DNA of 6,458 nucleotides. Source: Anaerolineales bacterium UBA5069 (lineage in GTDB: Bacteria; Chloroflexota; Anaerolineae; Caldilineales; Caldilineaceae). The stretch is taken from NCBI GenBank assembly GCA_002415895.1, contig DIAV01000104.1:1-6458 (forward strand). The letters are read 5' to 3'. Positions 1 to 6,458 of this stretch are shown here, piece by piece. Below the pieces are notes generated by a model, which saw nothing but the letters and a program-made list of their open reading frames with translations, did no database searches and was not told where the DNA came from. A program made the translations under genes and the position numbers. The stretch's first letter is position 1; every line of letters begins with the position of its first letter.

Positions 1-2
1 TT

Positions 3-2786
3 CGCAACCATGCCGCCGTGCTGGGCGGCTTTTTTGTGCTGGGCGCACTGCTCTGGTGGCCGCTGCCGCTGCATCTTTCCACGCACGTCCCGGGTGCGCC
101 CACGTGGGCCTACGACGAAGCCACCTTTGTCTGGAACATCTGGTATTTCAAGCACGCTCTGCTTGATCTACTGCAATCGCCTTTGCACAGCAGCCTCATC
201 TACTACCCCCTGGGTGTGGACCTCATTCTCTACACCTACAACTTCTATCACGTACTCGCGAGCCTGCCGCTGGCGCTGGCCACAAATTACGTCTTCGCCA
301 GCAACATATCGCTGCTGGCCGCAACTGCGCTGAGCGGCTACGGTGCGTGGCTGCTGGTGCGCTATCTGCTCGCGCGCGAAGGTGTGGACGCGCGCACGGC
401 GTGGTGGGCGGCGCTGGTGGCCGGCGCCATCTTCGCCTACGCCTCCAACCGCTCCATCTACGCGGCGCTGGGTCACTATGACATGGTGACGACGCAGTGG
501 ATCCCCTTCTACGCGCTGGCGCTCCTGCGCAGCCTGGATACGCGCCTGAGCAGCGCGGCACGCCGGCGCGCGGCGCTGCTTGCGGGTGTTTTCATCGCGT
601 TTGCAGGCCTGGCTGAGATGATTACCGCGCTCTTCCTGGCGATGTTTACGCTGATTGTGCTGCTGGCCCACCCGGGCGACGCGCACACGCGTGAACGGGC
701 CTTGCTGCTGCGCTGGCGCGTCTGGCTCCCCAGCCTGGCAATTCTGGGCGGCGTGGGCTTTCTGCTCTGGAGCCCGGCGCTGCTGCCCATCCTCAATCAG
801 TTTCTCACCAACGATTTCTCGCTCAAGGGCTGGGGTGAGGCCATCCCGCTGAGTACCGACCTCATGGGCTGGCTCACGCCCACCGTCATGCACCCCTGGT
901 TTGGCAGCGACCTGGTGGCGGAGTTACGCCGCGTGCAGTTGCGCGCCCTGGGTGGAACCGGCTTTCGCGACCTGAACACGGTCTTCCTTGGCTGGGTTAC
1001 AGCGGCGTTGGCGCTCACGGGTACACTGGCATGGCGGCGGCGGGCGCGCATCTGGTGGTGGACGGCCATCGTCTTCGGCCTCTTTACACTCGGCCCCTTC
1101 CTGCAAATCAACGGCGAATACCTCTTTGACCTTGACGGCGTGGACGCGACCTTTCCGCTGCCCTATACGCTGCTGCACTACATCCCCATTATCAAGGCCA
1201 ACCGTGCGCCCAATCGCAACAGTGTGCTGCTCATGCTGGCGCTGGCTGTCCTGGCGGGCTATGCCATCGCCTGGCTGTGGGTGAAGTTGCGGGCGTGGCG
1301 GGCGCAGCGCGGCCAAGCGACACGCGCGCGCTGGATCGTCGCCCTGCCCCTTGTGGCCGGCCTGTTGGTGATTGGCGAGCATCTGGTTGTGCCGATGACC
1401 CTCACCGACATGCGCGTGCCTGCTGTCTATGCGCAAATCGCTGCCGATCCGCGCCCCGTTGCCGTCATGCAACTGCCGCTCGGTTGGCGCAATTCCTTTG
1501 GCGTCTTTGGCCCCGAAGCCACCATCCTCCAGTACTATCAGAGCGCGCACGGCAAGCCCATGCTGGGCGGCAACATCAGCCGCGCGCCCGACTTCAAGAT
1601 GGATTACTTCAAGCGGCTGCCCTTCTTTCAGGCCATCACCGATGTGCAGTTTGGGCGCGCGATTTCACCCGAGTTGCTTGAGGCGGCCAAAGCCCAGGCG
1701 CCCGATCTGATGCGCCTCTACAACGTGGGCTACGTGCTGCTCTTTCCCCCCGTGGCCGAGCGCCGCCCCTACAGCGAGAATTGGCAAGCCGCGTGGGATT
1801 TTGCCAAAACCACGCTGCCCCTTGACGAAGAACCCTTCTGGACGGGCGACGGCATCGAAGCCTATCGCGTGCAGCTGCCTGCCACCGTGCCTGCCTTTGC
1901 GCTGGATCTGGGCGCTGCCGGCTCACTGCCTTATCGCGGCGATGGCTGGAACGCAGGCGACAGTACCGTGGATGGGGCCACCGGTGTGTGGGCCACAACG
2001 CAGGCCAGCACCTTGTATGTGCCGCCACTGGCAGAAAATGATCAACCCGGTGCCGTGCGCGTGCGCCTGCAACCCTACGCGTACCCGGGCAGCGCCGCGC
2101 AGACGGTAGCGCTGCGCGTCAACGGCCAGCCTGTGGGCAGCGCGCAGACATTGGCCGCCGGCTGGCAGGAAGTATCATGGGATCTACCGCCTGGGCTGCT
2201 GGGTGAGGGGCTGAGCCGTCTCGAACTCGCGTGGGGCTACGCGGCTGCACCGCGCGCTGTGGATGCCGGCAGCCGCGCGATCGGCAGCACGGGCGTCATC
2301 CTGCCCGTGGACGCCGACCTCAAGGCCTTTGCCGATGGTGGCTTTGTGGCGCTTTTTGACGAGAAGGGGAATCAGACGGACGCCTCGGCAGGGCGCAAGG
2401 GGGTGAATGTGACGGTGCTCGATCCTGCCGACGGGCGCGTTGTCGCGCAGGCAGGCTTCGACACCACCGCCAACGCCTATGAGAGCGACGCGCTGGCCGC
2501 CTTCCTCACCACCATAGAACCGGGCGCAAATGTGCTTGTCGCCAGCAATGGGAATGCGTGGCAATTTCTCTCGCAGGCAGCCGTAGACGGCCTGCGCGCA
2601 TTGGGTGCAGACGTGACGCTGGAGGGGCTGCAAAGTCAGTACTTCGCACTGGCGGGCGTGCAGGGCGCAGCAGCCGGCACCGCGGCGCAAACAATCGACC
2701 CCGCCGACGCCTTCCTGCGCGTGAGCCTGAATCGCGACCGCCGCCCCCTGGCCGCGTTTGTGGATTGGGTGGAGGTTGGGGAGTAA
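3..2786 (+). CDS. Large multi-pass membrane protein, YfhO/GT-C glycosyltransferase-like, with C-terminal ILEI/PANDER-like domain (5' end outside window)
   Basis: The frame is open to the left edge and the first residues already look like membrane segment 1, so the gene starts upstream; the GTG at 18 (922 aa from there, numbering used here) is only the first internal start. About ten or eleven hydrophobic helices fill residues 4-458. The first extracytoplasmic loop carries D33-E34 followed by aromatic residues, where GT-C enzymes place their catalytic acid. Other family-like marks are a GHYD segment at 152-155, NRAPNRNS at 395-402 just before a helix, and HGKPMLGG at 511-518. A soluble region follows: a beta-rich part at about 640-745, then an ILEI/PANDER-like domain at about 793-895 (GVNVTVLDP, FDT, LGADV, GVQGA). 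The C-terminal half is probably extracytoplasmic. It is likely a lipid-linked-sugar transferase or related envelope protein; substrate unknown. It converges on the GT2 gene. The architecture resembles Chloroflexota proteins; catalytic activity is inferred, not shown. Confidence 0.85.
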   Translation, partial: RNHAAVLGGFFVLGALLWWPLPLHLSTHVPGAPTWAYDEATFVWNIWYFKHALLDLLQSPLHSSLIYYPLGVDLILYTYNFYHVLASLPLALATNYVFASNISLLAATALSGYGAWLLVRYLLAREGVDARTAWWAALVAGAIFAYASNRSIYAALGHYDMVTTQWIPFYALALLRSLDTRLSSAARRRAALLAGVFIAFAGLAEMITALFLAMFTLIVLLAHPGDAHTRERALLLRWRVWLPSLAILGGVGFLLWSPALLPILNQFLTNDFSLKGWGEAIPLSTDLMGWLTPTVMHPWFGSDLVAELRRVQLRALGGTGFRDLNTVFLGWVTAALALTGTLAWRRRARIWWWTAIVFGLFTLGPFLQINGEYLFDLDGVDATFPLPYTLLHYIPIIKANRAPNRNSVLLMLALAVLAGYAIAWLWVKLRAWRAQRGQATRARWIVALPLVAGLLVIGEHLVVPMTLTDMRVPAVYAQIAADPRPVAVMQLPLGWRNSFGVFGPEATILQYYQSAHGKPMLGGNISRAPDFKMDYFKRLPFFQAITDVQFGRAISPELLEAAKAQAPDLMRLYNVGYVLLFPPVAERRPYSENWQAAWDFAKTTLPLDEEPFWTGDGIEAYRVQLPATVPAFALDLGAAGSLPYRGDGWNAGDSTVDGATGVWATTQASTLYVPPLAENDQPGAVRVRLQPYAYPGSAAQTVALRVNGQPVGSAQTLAAGWQEVSWDLPPGLLGEGLSRLELAWGYAAAPRAVDAGSRAIGSTGVILPVDADLKAFADGGFVALFDEKGNQTDASAGRKGVNVTVLDPADGRVVAQAGFDTTANAYESDALAAFLTTIEPGANVLVASNGNAWQFLSQAAVDGLRALGADVTLEGLQSQYFALAGVQGAAAGTAAQTIDPADAFLRVSLNRDRRPLAAFVDWVEVGE

Positions 2787-2816
2787 GTGGTTTATTGGTT
2801 GAGTGGCTGACTGGTA

Positions 2817-2900
2817 AAGTGGTAATTGGTGAAGTGGTAATTGATAATTCTCGTCGCGCGCCTACCGGTTCACCATTTACCACTTCACCAATTACCACTT
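2817..2900. terminator. Long inverted repeat between convergent genes, probable bidirectional terminator
   Basis: Arms at 2817-2843 and 2874-2900 are reverse complements over 27 bp with one mismatch (position 2841 against 2876), separated by a 30-base loop. With a one-base bulge at 2816 the stem gains three more pairs (2813-2815 with 2901-2903). Each arm repeats the word GTGGTAATT or its complement, and the flanks 2797-2806 and 2901-2911 carry further related words. It starts 30 bases after the stop of the upstream membrane-protein gene and ends 14 bases beyond the stop of the minus-strand GT2 gene, so it could end transcription from both sides. There is no T-tract, so simple intrinsic termination is not certain; it may instead stabilise mRNA ends or be a dispersed repeat. 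Confidence 0.75.
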
Positions 2901-2914
2901 ACCACTTCAACTAC

Positions 2915-3727
2915 CTACTCCCCCTTGTACAGCGCCACGATGCGCTCCCAAGGCAGGCGGCTGGTGCGCAGGCGAATGAGGGTGTAGAAGGCCTTGATGA
3001 TTTCAGTGCGCGAAATCTTGCTCGCGCCTTCCGTGCGGTTTGTGAAGGTAATGGGCACTTCGCCTGAGGTGAAGCCCGCCTGCTGGCACAGATAGGCCAT
3101 TTCTGTCAGAAACGAATAGCCGCTGGAGAATATGGCGTCGAGGTCGATGGTCTCGAGCACGCGCCGCCGGTAGCAGCGAAAACCAGCCGTGCAGTCGCGA
3201 ATTGAAACGCGCAGCATTGAATGCGCCAGCGAGTTGGCCCCGTAGCTAATCCATTGGCGCGTGCGCGTTGAGCCGACCACGCGGCCACCCGGCACATAGC
3301 GGCTGCCCACCACGAGGTCAACGCCCATCGCCGCCATGTCAATCAGCGCCGGCAGGCTGGCGGGGTTGTGGCTAAAGTCGGCATCCATTGTGCAAAGGTA
3401 GTCAAAGCCGTTGGCCAGGCCATAGTTGAAACCGGCCTTGTAGGCCGTGCCCAACCCAAGCTTGCCGGCGCGATGGAGTACATGCACGCCTGCATCAGCA
3501 ACGGCGATGGCGTCGGCAAGCACGCCCGTGCCGTCGGGCGAGTTATCATCCACCACAAGCACGTGAATGTCACCCGGCTGCGCACGCAGCGCGAGCACCA
3601 GGCGCACAAGATTCTCGCGTTCATTGTAGGTGGGCACAATGACCAGAGCCTGGCCCGCCCAAATGCGTGCAGGGGGCTGGGATCGAAGCGCAGTTTCTTC
3701 AGGGGAAGTGTCGGCAGTTGGCAGCAT
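2915..3727 (-). CDS. Dpm1-like family 2 glycosyltransferase (polyprenyl-phosphate mannose/hexose synthase)
   Basis: 270 aa when started at the ATG at 3727. Family 2 enzymes of this type move a sugar from a nucleotide donor (GDP-mannose in Dpm1 and Ppm1) to a polyprenyl phosphate at the cytoplasmic membrane face, making a donor for GT-C enzymes. Visible motifs in order: [12 protein letters not shown] (29-40), [10 protein letters not shown] (58-67), GKLGLGTAY (89-97), the metal-binding MDADFSHNP (114-122), GSRYVPGG (141-148), DCTAGFR (178-184), GYSFLTEM (203-210) and a basic TEGASKIS near 232-239. These fit the Dpm1 group better than generic GT2 enzymes. No C-terminal membrane helices follow, so it is the short form, similar in size to human DPM1. 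The frame continues upstream to an ATG at 3838, but that would run deep into the divergent gene and past the promoter, so 3727 is preferred. An AGGG lies three bases before the ATG. Mannose as the sugar is inferred. Confidence 0.93.
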   Translation of the reverse strand: MLPTADTSPEETALRSQPPARIWAGQALVIVPTYNERENLVRLVLALRAQPGDIHVLVVDDNSPDGTGVLADAIAVADAGVHVLHRAGKLGLGTAYKAGFNYGLANGFDYLCTMDADFSHNPASLPALIDMAAMGVDLVVGSRYVPGGRVVGSTRTRQWISYGANSLAHSMLRVSIRDCTAGFRCYRRRVLETIDLDAIFSSGYSFLTEMAYLCQQAGFTSGEVPITFTNRTEGASKISRTEIIKAFYTLIRLRTSRLPWERIVALYKGE

Positions 3728-3737
3728 AAACCCTACG

Positions 3738-3766
3738 ATTATCGGTGAAAGCGAAATGGCCGTCAA
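3738..3766 (-). promoter_or_regulatory. Sigma70-type promoter for the GT2 gene
   Basis: Read on the minus strand, TTGACG (3766-3761, 5/6 to consensus) is followed after exactly 17 bases by GATAAT (3743-3738, 5/6). Transcription would begin near 3731, only about four bases before the ATG at 3727, implying a very short or leaderless message. The -35 box lies inside the divergent gene if that gene starts at 3756, but upstream of it if it starts at 3804. Confidence 0.6.
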
Positions 3767-5753
3767 GTTGCAGCCTGTGGCTCCTCTCGAGGATGCCACT
3801 CCCATGAAATCCACCGCGCCGCGTGTGCAGGAGCGCACAATTGCGCTTGTGATCTTTGCGCTGGCGCTGGCGCTCTACTTGCGCACGGGTGCGCGCGGCC
3901 TGCTGCCCGGCGATGCGGGCGAGTTCCAAATGGCCGCATGGAACTTTGGCCTGGCCCACGCCACAGGCTACCCGCTCTACCTGATCACCGGCGGCATCTG
4001 GCAGCACGTCTGGAAGTTGCTGGGGGCAAGCCCGGCGGCGTCGCTCAACGCGCTGAGCGCCGTGCAGGCCGCGGCGGCGGTGGCGCTGCTCTACCTGCTG
4101 GCCGTGGAGGGCATCCCCGGCAGCGTGGCAATGCGGCGCATTGGCGCGCTGGTGGCCGCGGCCTTCCTCGCCGTCAATCCCACCTTTTGGAGCCAGGGAC
4201 TGATTGCCGAGGTCTATGCGCTGCATGCGCTGCTGCTGGTGAGCATCCTGCTGGTCTTCCAGGGCATCTCGCGCAAGGCGACGCACACGGCCAGCCCAGT
4301 ATGGCTGGCGCTGCTGGTGGGTCTGGCGCTCGCACATCACGCCACAACGGTGTTATGGTTGCCTGGCCTTGCGCTGGGATTATGGCTGGTGCGCGCCCAC
4401 CTGACACGCCATCCTCTGGCGTGGATTCTGGCGGGCATTGCCCTGCTTGCCCCGCTGCTGCTCTACCTCTACGTGCCCCTGCGCGCAACGCCGTCGGCGT
4501 CGCCCTGGTACTTCCCGCAGTTGGGCAGCGAAACGCTCACGCTCTACACGCATTCGCTGCGCGGCTTCCGCGATTTTATCACCGGGCGCACGATTTCCGT
4601 GAGCTATTACGCGATTGACCGCGCGTGGGAGAACGTTGGCACAGCGGCCCATCTCTGGCGTCTGCACTTTGGCTATCCCGGCCTCGCGCTGGCTGCGATT
4701 GGCGTCTATGCGCTGGTGACCCACAAACGCTACGCCCTGCTCGCAGTTACGGCGCTGGGGCTGCTGCTGACGCAGATCTTCAACCTCTTCTACGCCATTG
4801 AGGATATTCTGGTCTACTACATTCCCATTTATGTGGTGCTGGCGCTCTGGGCAGGCTGGGGCGGCGCACAGCTGGCCGGCGGCTTTGCGCAGATGGGCGC
4901 ATCGGCCGACGCCAATGGCAAAAAAGCGCAGGAGCCGGGCGCGCCCCCAATCAACTGGGACATTCTGGGCATCATCATTGGGCTGGTGCTGCTCTACTTC
5001 CCCATGCGTCAACTTGTCACCTACAGCCCGCGTCTGAATCAGGCAGGCGCCACGCAGGCACAACAAATGTGGGATGGCATTCTTGCCGCCAACCCGCCGG
5101 CCAATGCGGTGCTGGTGAGCAACGACCGCAACGAGATTGTGCCGCTCTACTACATGCAAAATGTCGAAGGGCTGCGGCAGGACCTGACGGGCATCTTCCC
5201 GCTGATTGCGCCCGAAGCGCGCTTTGGCGATGTGGCCGCCACTGTGCAAACCGCGCTCGACGCCTCACCCGCTGCGCCTGTCTTTCTGGTGAAGCCCATG
5301 CCCGGGCTGGAGACGCGCTTTGCGCTGCAAGCGGCCGCGCCGCCGCTGGTGCAAGTGGTGGGGTCCGCCGCCAGCACGCCACCCGCGCAGGAGGTGAACC
5401 AACCCTTCGGGCCGCTCACACTGCTGGGCTTTGATTGGGAGCGCGCTGGTGACAACGTGGAGCTGCGCCTCGTGTGGCAGGTGGATGCGCCGCTGCCCGC
5501 GGGCTATACGACCACCGTGCAGATTTTTGATGAAGCAAGTTCGCGCATTGCCCAGAACGATGCAGCTGCGGGCGGCGTTTACTATCCAACCACGCTCTGG
5601 AAGCCGGGCGAAGTGCTCGTCGAGCGCCACACACTCGCCTTGCGCCCGGGCGCAGAGCCGGCCACGCTGCTCGTAGGGATGTACACCGGCCCCGAAGTGA
5701 CGCCCCTCGCGCCTGCGCTGATGATCGACCTGAGCGGCTACGCACTTGATTGA
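3756..5753 (+). CDS. DUF2723 (TMEM260/GT117-like) membrane glycosyltransferase with C-terminal beta-sandwich
   Basis: 665 aa from the ATG at 3756; the ATG at 3804 (649 aa) is an equally good start and has the better Shine-Dalgarno. DUF2723 marks: PGDAGEF (51-57) right after the first helix, HATGYPLYL (68-76), [18 protein letters not shown] (141-158), LAHHATT (192-198) and YLYVPLRA (237-244). About ten or eleven helices cover residues 28-418. The acidic D53/E56 in the first outer loop are candidate catalytic residues. A soluble part follows: an alpha/beta-looking segment at about 430-520, then a beta-sandwich at about 549-655 ([28 protein letters not shown]), a module I associate with Chloroflexota membrane glycosyltransferases. 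The eukaryotic relative TMEM260 is a protein O-mannosyltransferase, so surface or protein glycosylation from a polyprenyl-phosphate sugar is the best guess. It is divergent from the Dpm1-like gene, which could supply its donor. Acceptor unknown. Confidence 0.9.
   Translation: MAVKLQPVAPLEDATPMKSTAPRVQERTIALVIFALALALYLRTGARGLLPGDAGEFQMAAWNFGLAHATGYPLYLITGGIWQHVWKLLGASPAASLNALSAVQAAAAVALLYLLAVEGIPGSVAMRRIGALVAAAFLAVNPTFWSQGLIAEVYALHALLLVSILLVFQGISRKATHTASPVWLALLVGLALAHHATTVLWLPGLALGLWLVRAHLTRHPLAWILAGIALLAPLLLYLYVPLRATPSASPWYFPQLGSETLTLYTHSLRGFRDFITGRTISVSYYAIDRAWENVGTAAHLWRLHFGYPGLALAAIGVYALVTHKRYALLAVTALGLLLTQIFNLFYAIEDILVYYIPIYVVLALWAGWGGAQLAGGFAQMGASADANGKKAQEPGAPPINWDILGIIIGLVLLYFPMRQLVTYSPRLNQAGATQAQQMWDGILAANPPANAVLVSNDRNEIVPLYYMQNVEGLRQDLTGIFPLIAPEARFGDVAATVQTALDASPAAPVFLVKPMPGLETRFALQAAAPPLVQVVGSAASTPPAQEVNQPFGPLTLLGFDWERAGDNVELRLVWQVDAPLPAGYTTTVQIFDEASSRIAQNDAAAGGVYYPTTLWKPGEVLVERHTLALRPGAEPATLLVGMYTGPEVTPLAPALMIDLSGYALD
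3789..3793 (+). promoter_or_regulatory. Shine-Dalgarno GAGGA supporting the alternative start at 3804
   Basis: GAGGA sits 10 bases before the in-frame ATG at 3804. The ATG at 3756 has only GGTGA (3744-3748) seven bases upstream. From 3804 the protein would begin 12 residues before its first helix with a basic N-terminus, which suits a membrane protein. This start would also leave the GT2 promoter clear of coding sequence. Confidence 0.5.
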
Positions 5754-5774
5754 GGTGTGACTGGCATGACATCA

Positions 5775-5980
5775 AAATCTCAACGCAAAAGAGCAAAGAC
5801 AGCAAGGAAACCCAAAGCACAGCAACAGAGGAACACAGATTAAAGCAGAAACTGCAAGGATAACTGCGGATAGCTGCGCGTTTCCATGCTTTTTCCGCGG
5901 TTATCTGTGTTCATGGTTGTGCCCTGCCTCTACGTTGCTTTGCGCGCTGTTGCTCTACTGGCGACTTTGCGTTGCGATTT
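5775..5980. repeat. Degenerate ~206-bp inverted repeat (intergenic palindromic element)
   Basis: The stretch folds back on itself through several matched blocks in nested order. 5775-5789 pairs with 5966-5980 (14/15); 5790-5796 with 5950-5956 (7/7); 5813-5819 with 5936-5942 (7/7); 5831-5840 with 5903-5912 (10/10); and 5860-5870 with 5894-5904 (10/11). The left arm has a small side hairpin, GCAG-AAA-CTGC (5845-5855). The left arm is rich in A and poor in T, with AGCAA/CAAAG-type words repeated; the right arm is its counterpart. It lies 21 bases after the stop of the DUF2723 gene, so the transcript would carry a long hairpin that could terminate or protect it. It encodes no credible protein. 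It could equally be a decayed non-autonomous mobile repeat; no terminal repeats or target duplication were found. Confidence 0.7.
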
Positions 5981-6012
5981 GGTCGTGGCCGTGGGTTTCA
6001 CTCCGGTATCGC

Positions 6013-6041
6013 TTTAGTGGCGCGTTGGCATGCAATGTAAT
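6013..6041 (+). promoter_or_regulatory. Candidate promoter for the ABC transporter gene
   Basis: TGTAAT at 6036-6041 matches the sigma70 -10 box at 5 of 6 positions. A weak -35, TTTAGT (6013-6018, 3 of 6), lies 17 bases upstream. Transcription would start near 6048, giving a leader of about 16 bases that still contains the Shine-Dalgarno. The position fits; the -35 box is poor, so this is tentative. Confidence 0.35.
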
Positions 6042-6055
6042 CACATTTTTTAAGC

Positions 6056-6060
6056 GGGAG
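6056..6060 (+). promoter_or_regulatory. Shine-Dalgarno GGGAG of the ABC transporter gene
   Basis: GGGAG lies three bases before the ATG at 6064. The spacing is short, but no other start codon in this frame precedes the conserved membrane domain so well placed, which supports the chosen start. Confidence 0.5.
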
Positions 6061-6063
6061 AAC

Positions 6064-6458
6064 ATGGCCAAATCCGAATTCGTTACAGCGCAGGAGTGGA
6101 ACACCACCCTCAGCGCGCCGATTCCGTGGATCCTTTCACATCTCAAGCGCAACCCGTGGATCATTATCATGATGATTACCGGGGCCATTGGCAACGCGCT
6201 GCTGGCGGCCGCGATTCCCATCTTCACGGGACACGCATTTGATGCAGCGACGCAGCCCACGCCCAGCATGCGGCTGGTGCTGGTGGCGGCGCTCTCCATT
6301 GTCGTCAGCCAAACGGTGCGCGCAGGTATGCAGTTGGGGCGCAACTTCGGCAGCGAACTGCTGGGGCAGCGTCTTGAACGCGACGCGCGCGAAGAACTCT
6401 ATTCCTCGCTGCTGGGCAAGAGCATGTCGTTCCACGATCTGCGCCCCACGGGCGAGAT
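6064..6458 (+). CDS. ABC exporter, N-terminal transmembrane domain (3' end outside window)
   Basis: 131 complete codons are present and the frame is open at the right edge. The protein begins MAKSEFVTAQEW, with a first helix at about residues 32-56 and a second at about 70-90. These are followed by the cytoplasmic loop QRLERDAREELY (102-113), then SLLGKSMSFHDLRPTGE (115-131). That loop, with the GK-S-FHD-TGE pattern, is typical of the exporter-type (ABC_membrane, MsbA-like) transmembrane domain and forms the coupling helix that contacts the nucleotide-binding domain. The ATPase domain is expected downstream, probably in the same polypeptide, with the product working as a homodimer or with a partner encoded next to it. 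The substrate cannot be told; lipid, lipid-linked sugar, peptide or drug export are all possible. A 310-base gap with its own candidate promoter separates it from the DUF2723 gene, so it is probably a separate transcription unit. Confidence 0.9.
   Translation, partial: MAKSEFVTAQEWNTTLSAPIPWILSHLKRNPWIIIMMITGAIGNALLAAAIPIFTGHAFDAATQPTPSMRLVLVAALSIVVSQTVRAGMQLGRNFGSELLGQRLERDAREELYSSLLGKSMSFHDLRPTGE

Larger units (their letters stand above)
5754..6063. other. Gene-free intergenic region of 310 bases
   Basis: This region lies between the DUF2723 gene and the ABC transporter gene. Its first two thirds are the degenerate inverted repeat; its last part (5981-6063) holds the candidate promoter and Shine-Dalgarno of the ABC gene. 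I see no tRNA, known small RNA, riboswitch or credible small ORF. It is visibly less GC-rich than the flanking genes in the left arm of the repeat. Confidence 0.7.

Noticed and set aside
10..333. 107-codon plus-strand ORF at the left edge
   Set aside because: It overlaps the membrane-protein frame, and its Ser/Pro/Arg/Cys-rich translation looks like an out-of-frame shadow.
168..893. 241-codon minus-strand ORF inside the large membrane-protein gene
   Set aside because: The translation is rich in Arg, Gln and Ala with no family pattern and lies antisense to a clearly coding membrane protein; long antisense frames are common in GC-rich genes.
2558..3067. 169-codon plus-strand ORF spanning the convergent junction
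   Set aside because: It crosses the end of one real gene, the hairpin and the antisense end of the GT2 gene; its Arg/Pro-rich then unrelated composition marks it as chance.
3630..3755. N-terminal extension of the DUF2723 gene to 3630
   Set aside because: It would overlap the start of the GT2 gene antisense, lacks a membrane or DUF2723 pattern, and better starts exist at 3756 and 3804.
3728..3838. N-terminal extension of the GT2 gene to the ATG at 3838
   Set aside because: It would run through the promoter and into the divergent gene; the GT2 fold does not need it.
5775..5980. CRISPR array or IS element in the 310-base gap
   Set aside because: The repeats are inverted and degenerate, not evenly spaced direct repeats, and there is no transposase frame or target-site duplication.
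6025..6053. TTGGCA (6025-6030) as a -35 box with TTTTAA 17 bases on
   Set aside because: The downstream hexamer matches the -10 consensus at only 3 of 6 positions and would place transcription start at or inside the Shine-Dalgarno.
5955..6344. 129-codon minus-strand ORF over the intergenic region and ABC gene
   Set aside because: It lies mostly antisense to the conserved ABC transmembrane domain and has no recognisable family features.

Overview
The window is GC-rich bacterial DNA carrying four protein genes: two complete, and two cut by the window edges. The protein types point to a Chloroflexota bacterium, most likely an Anaerolineae/Caldilineae/Ardenticatenia-type lineage. They are very large membrane glycosyltransferase-like proteins with C-terminal beta-rich ectodomains, an ILEI/PANDER-like domain in a bacterial membrane protein, and a DUF2723 protein. 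The intergenic hairpins built from iterated short words fit that picture. This assignment is inferred from family resemblance, not from a marker gene.

Layout. (1) Positions 3-2786, plus strand: a giant multi-pass membrane protein of the YfhO/GT-C-like type whose N-terminus lies just outside the window. It ends in a beta-rich region and an ILEI/PANDER-like domain. (2) Positions 2787-2914: a convergent intergenic gap filled by a near-perfect 27-bp inverted repeat, probably a bidirectional terminator. (3) Positions 2915-3727, minus strand: a complete single-domain Dpm1-like GT2 enzyme (polyprenyl-phosphate mannose/hexose synthase), with a good sigma70-type promoter immediately upstream. (4) Positions 3756-5753, plus strand, divergent from the GT2 gene: a DUF2723 (TMEM260/GT117-like) membrane protein with a C-terminal beta-sandwich. 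(5) Positions 5754-6063: a gene-free stretch dominated by a roughly 206-bp degenerate inverted repeat, followed by a candidate promoter. (6) From 6064 to the right edge, plus strand: the N-terminal part of an ABC exporter transmembrane domain.

How the genes may work together. A Dpm1-like enzyme charges a polyprenyl phosphate with a sugar, and GT-C enzymes use such donors on the outer face of the membrane. A donor synthase next to two large GT-C-like proteins, one of them TMEM260-like, makes a plausible surface or protein glycosylation locus. The sugar, the acceptor and any co-regulation cannot be read from the sequence. The ABC protein may be an unrelated neighbour. I found no phage, IS, CRISPR, tRNA or rRNA features.
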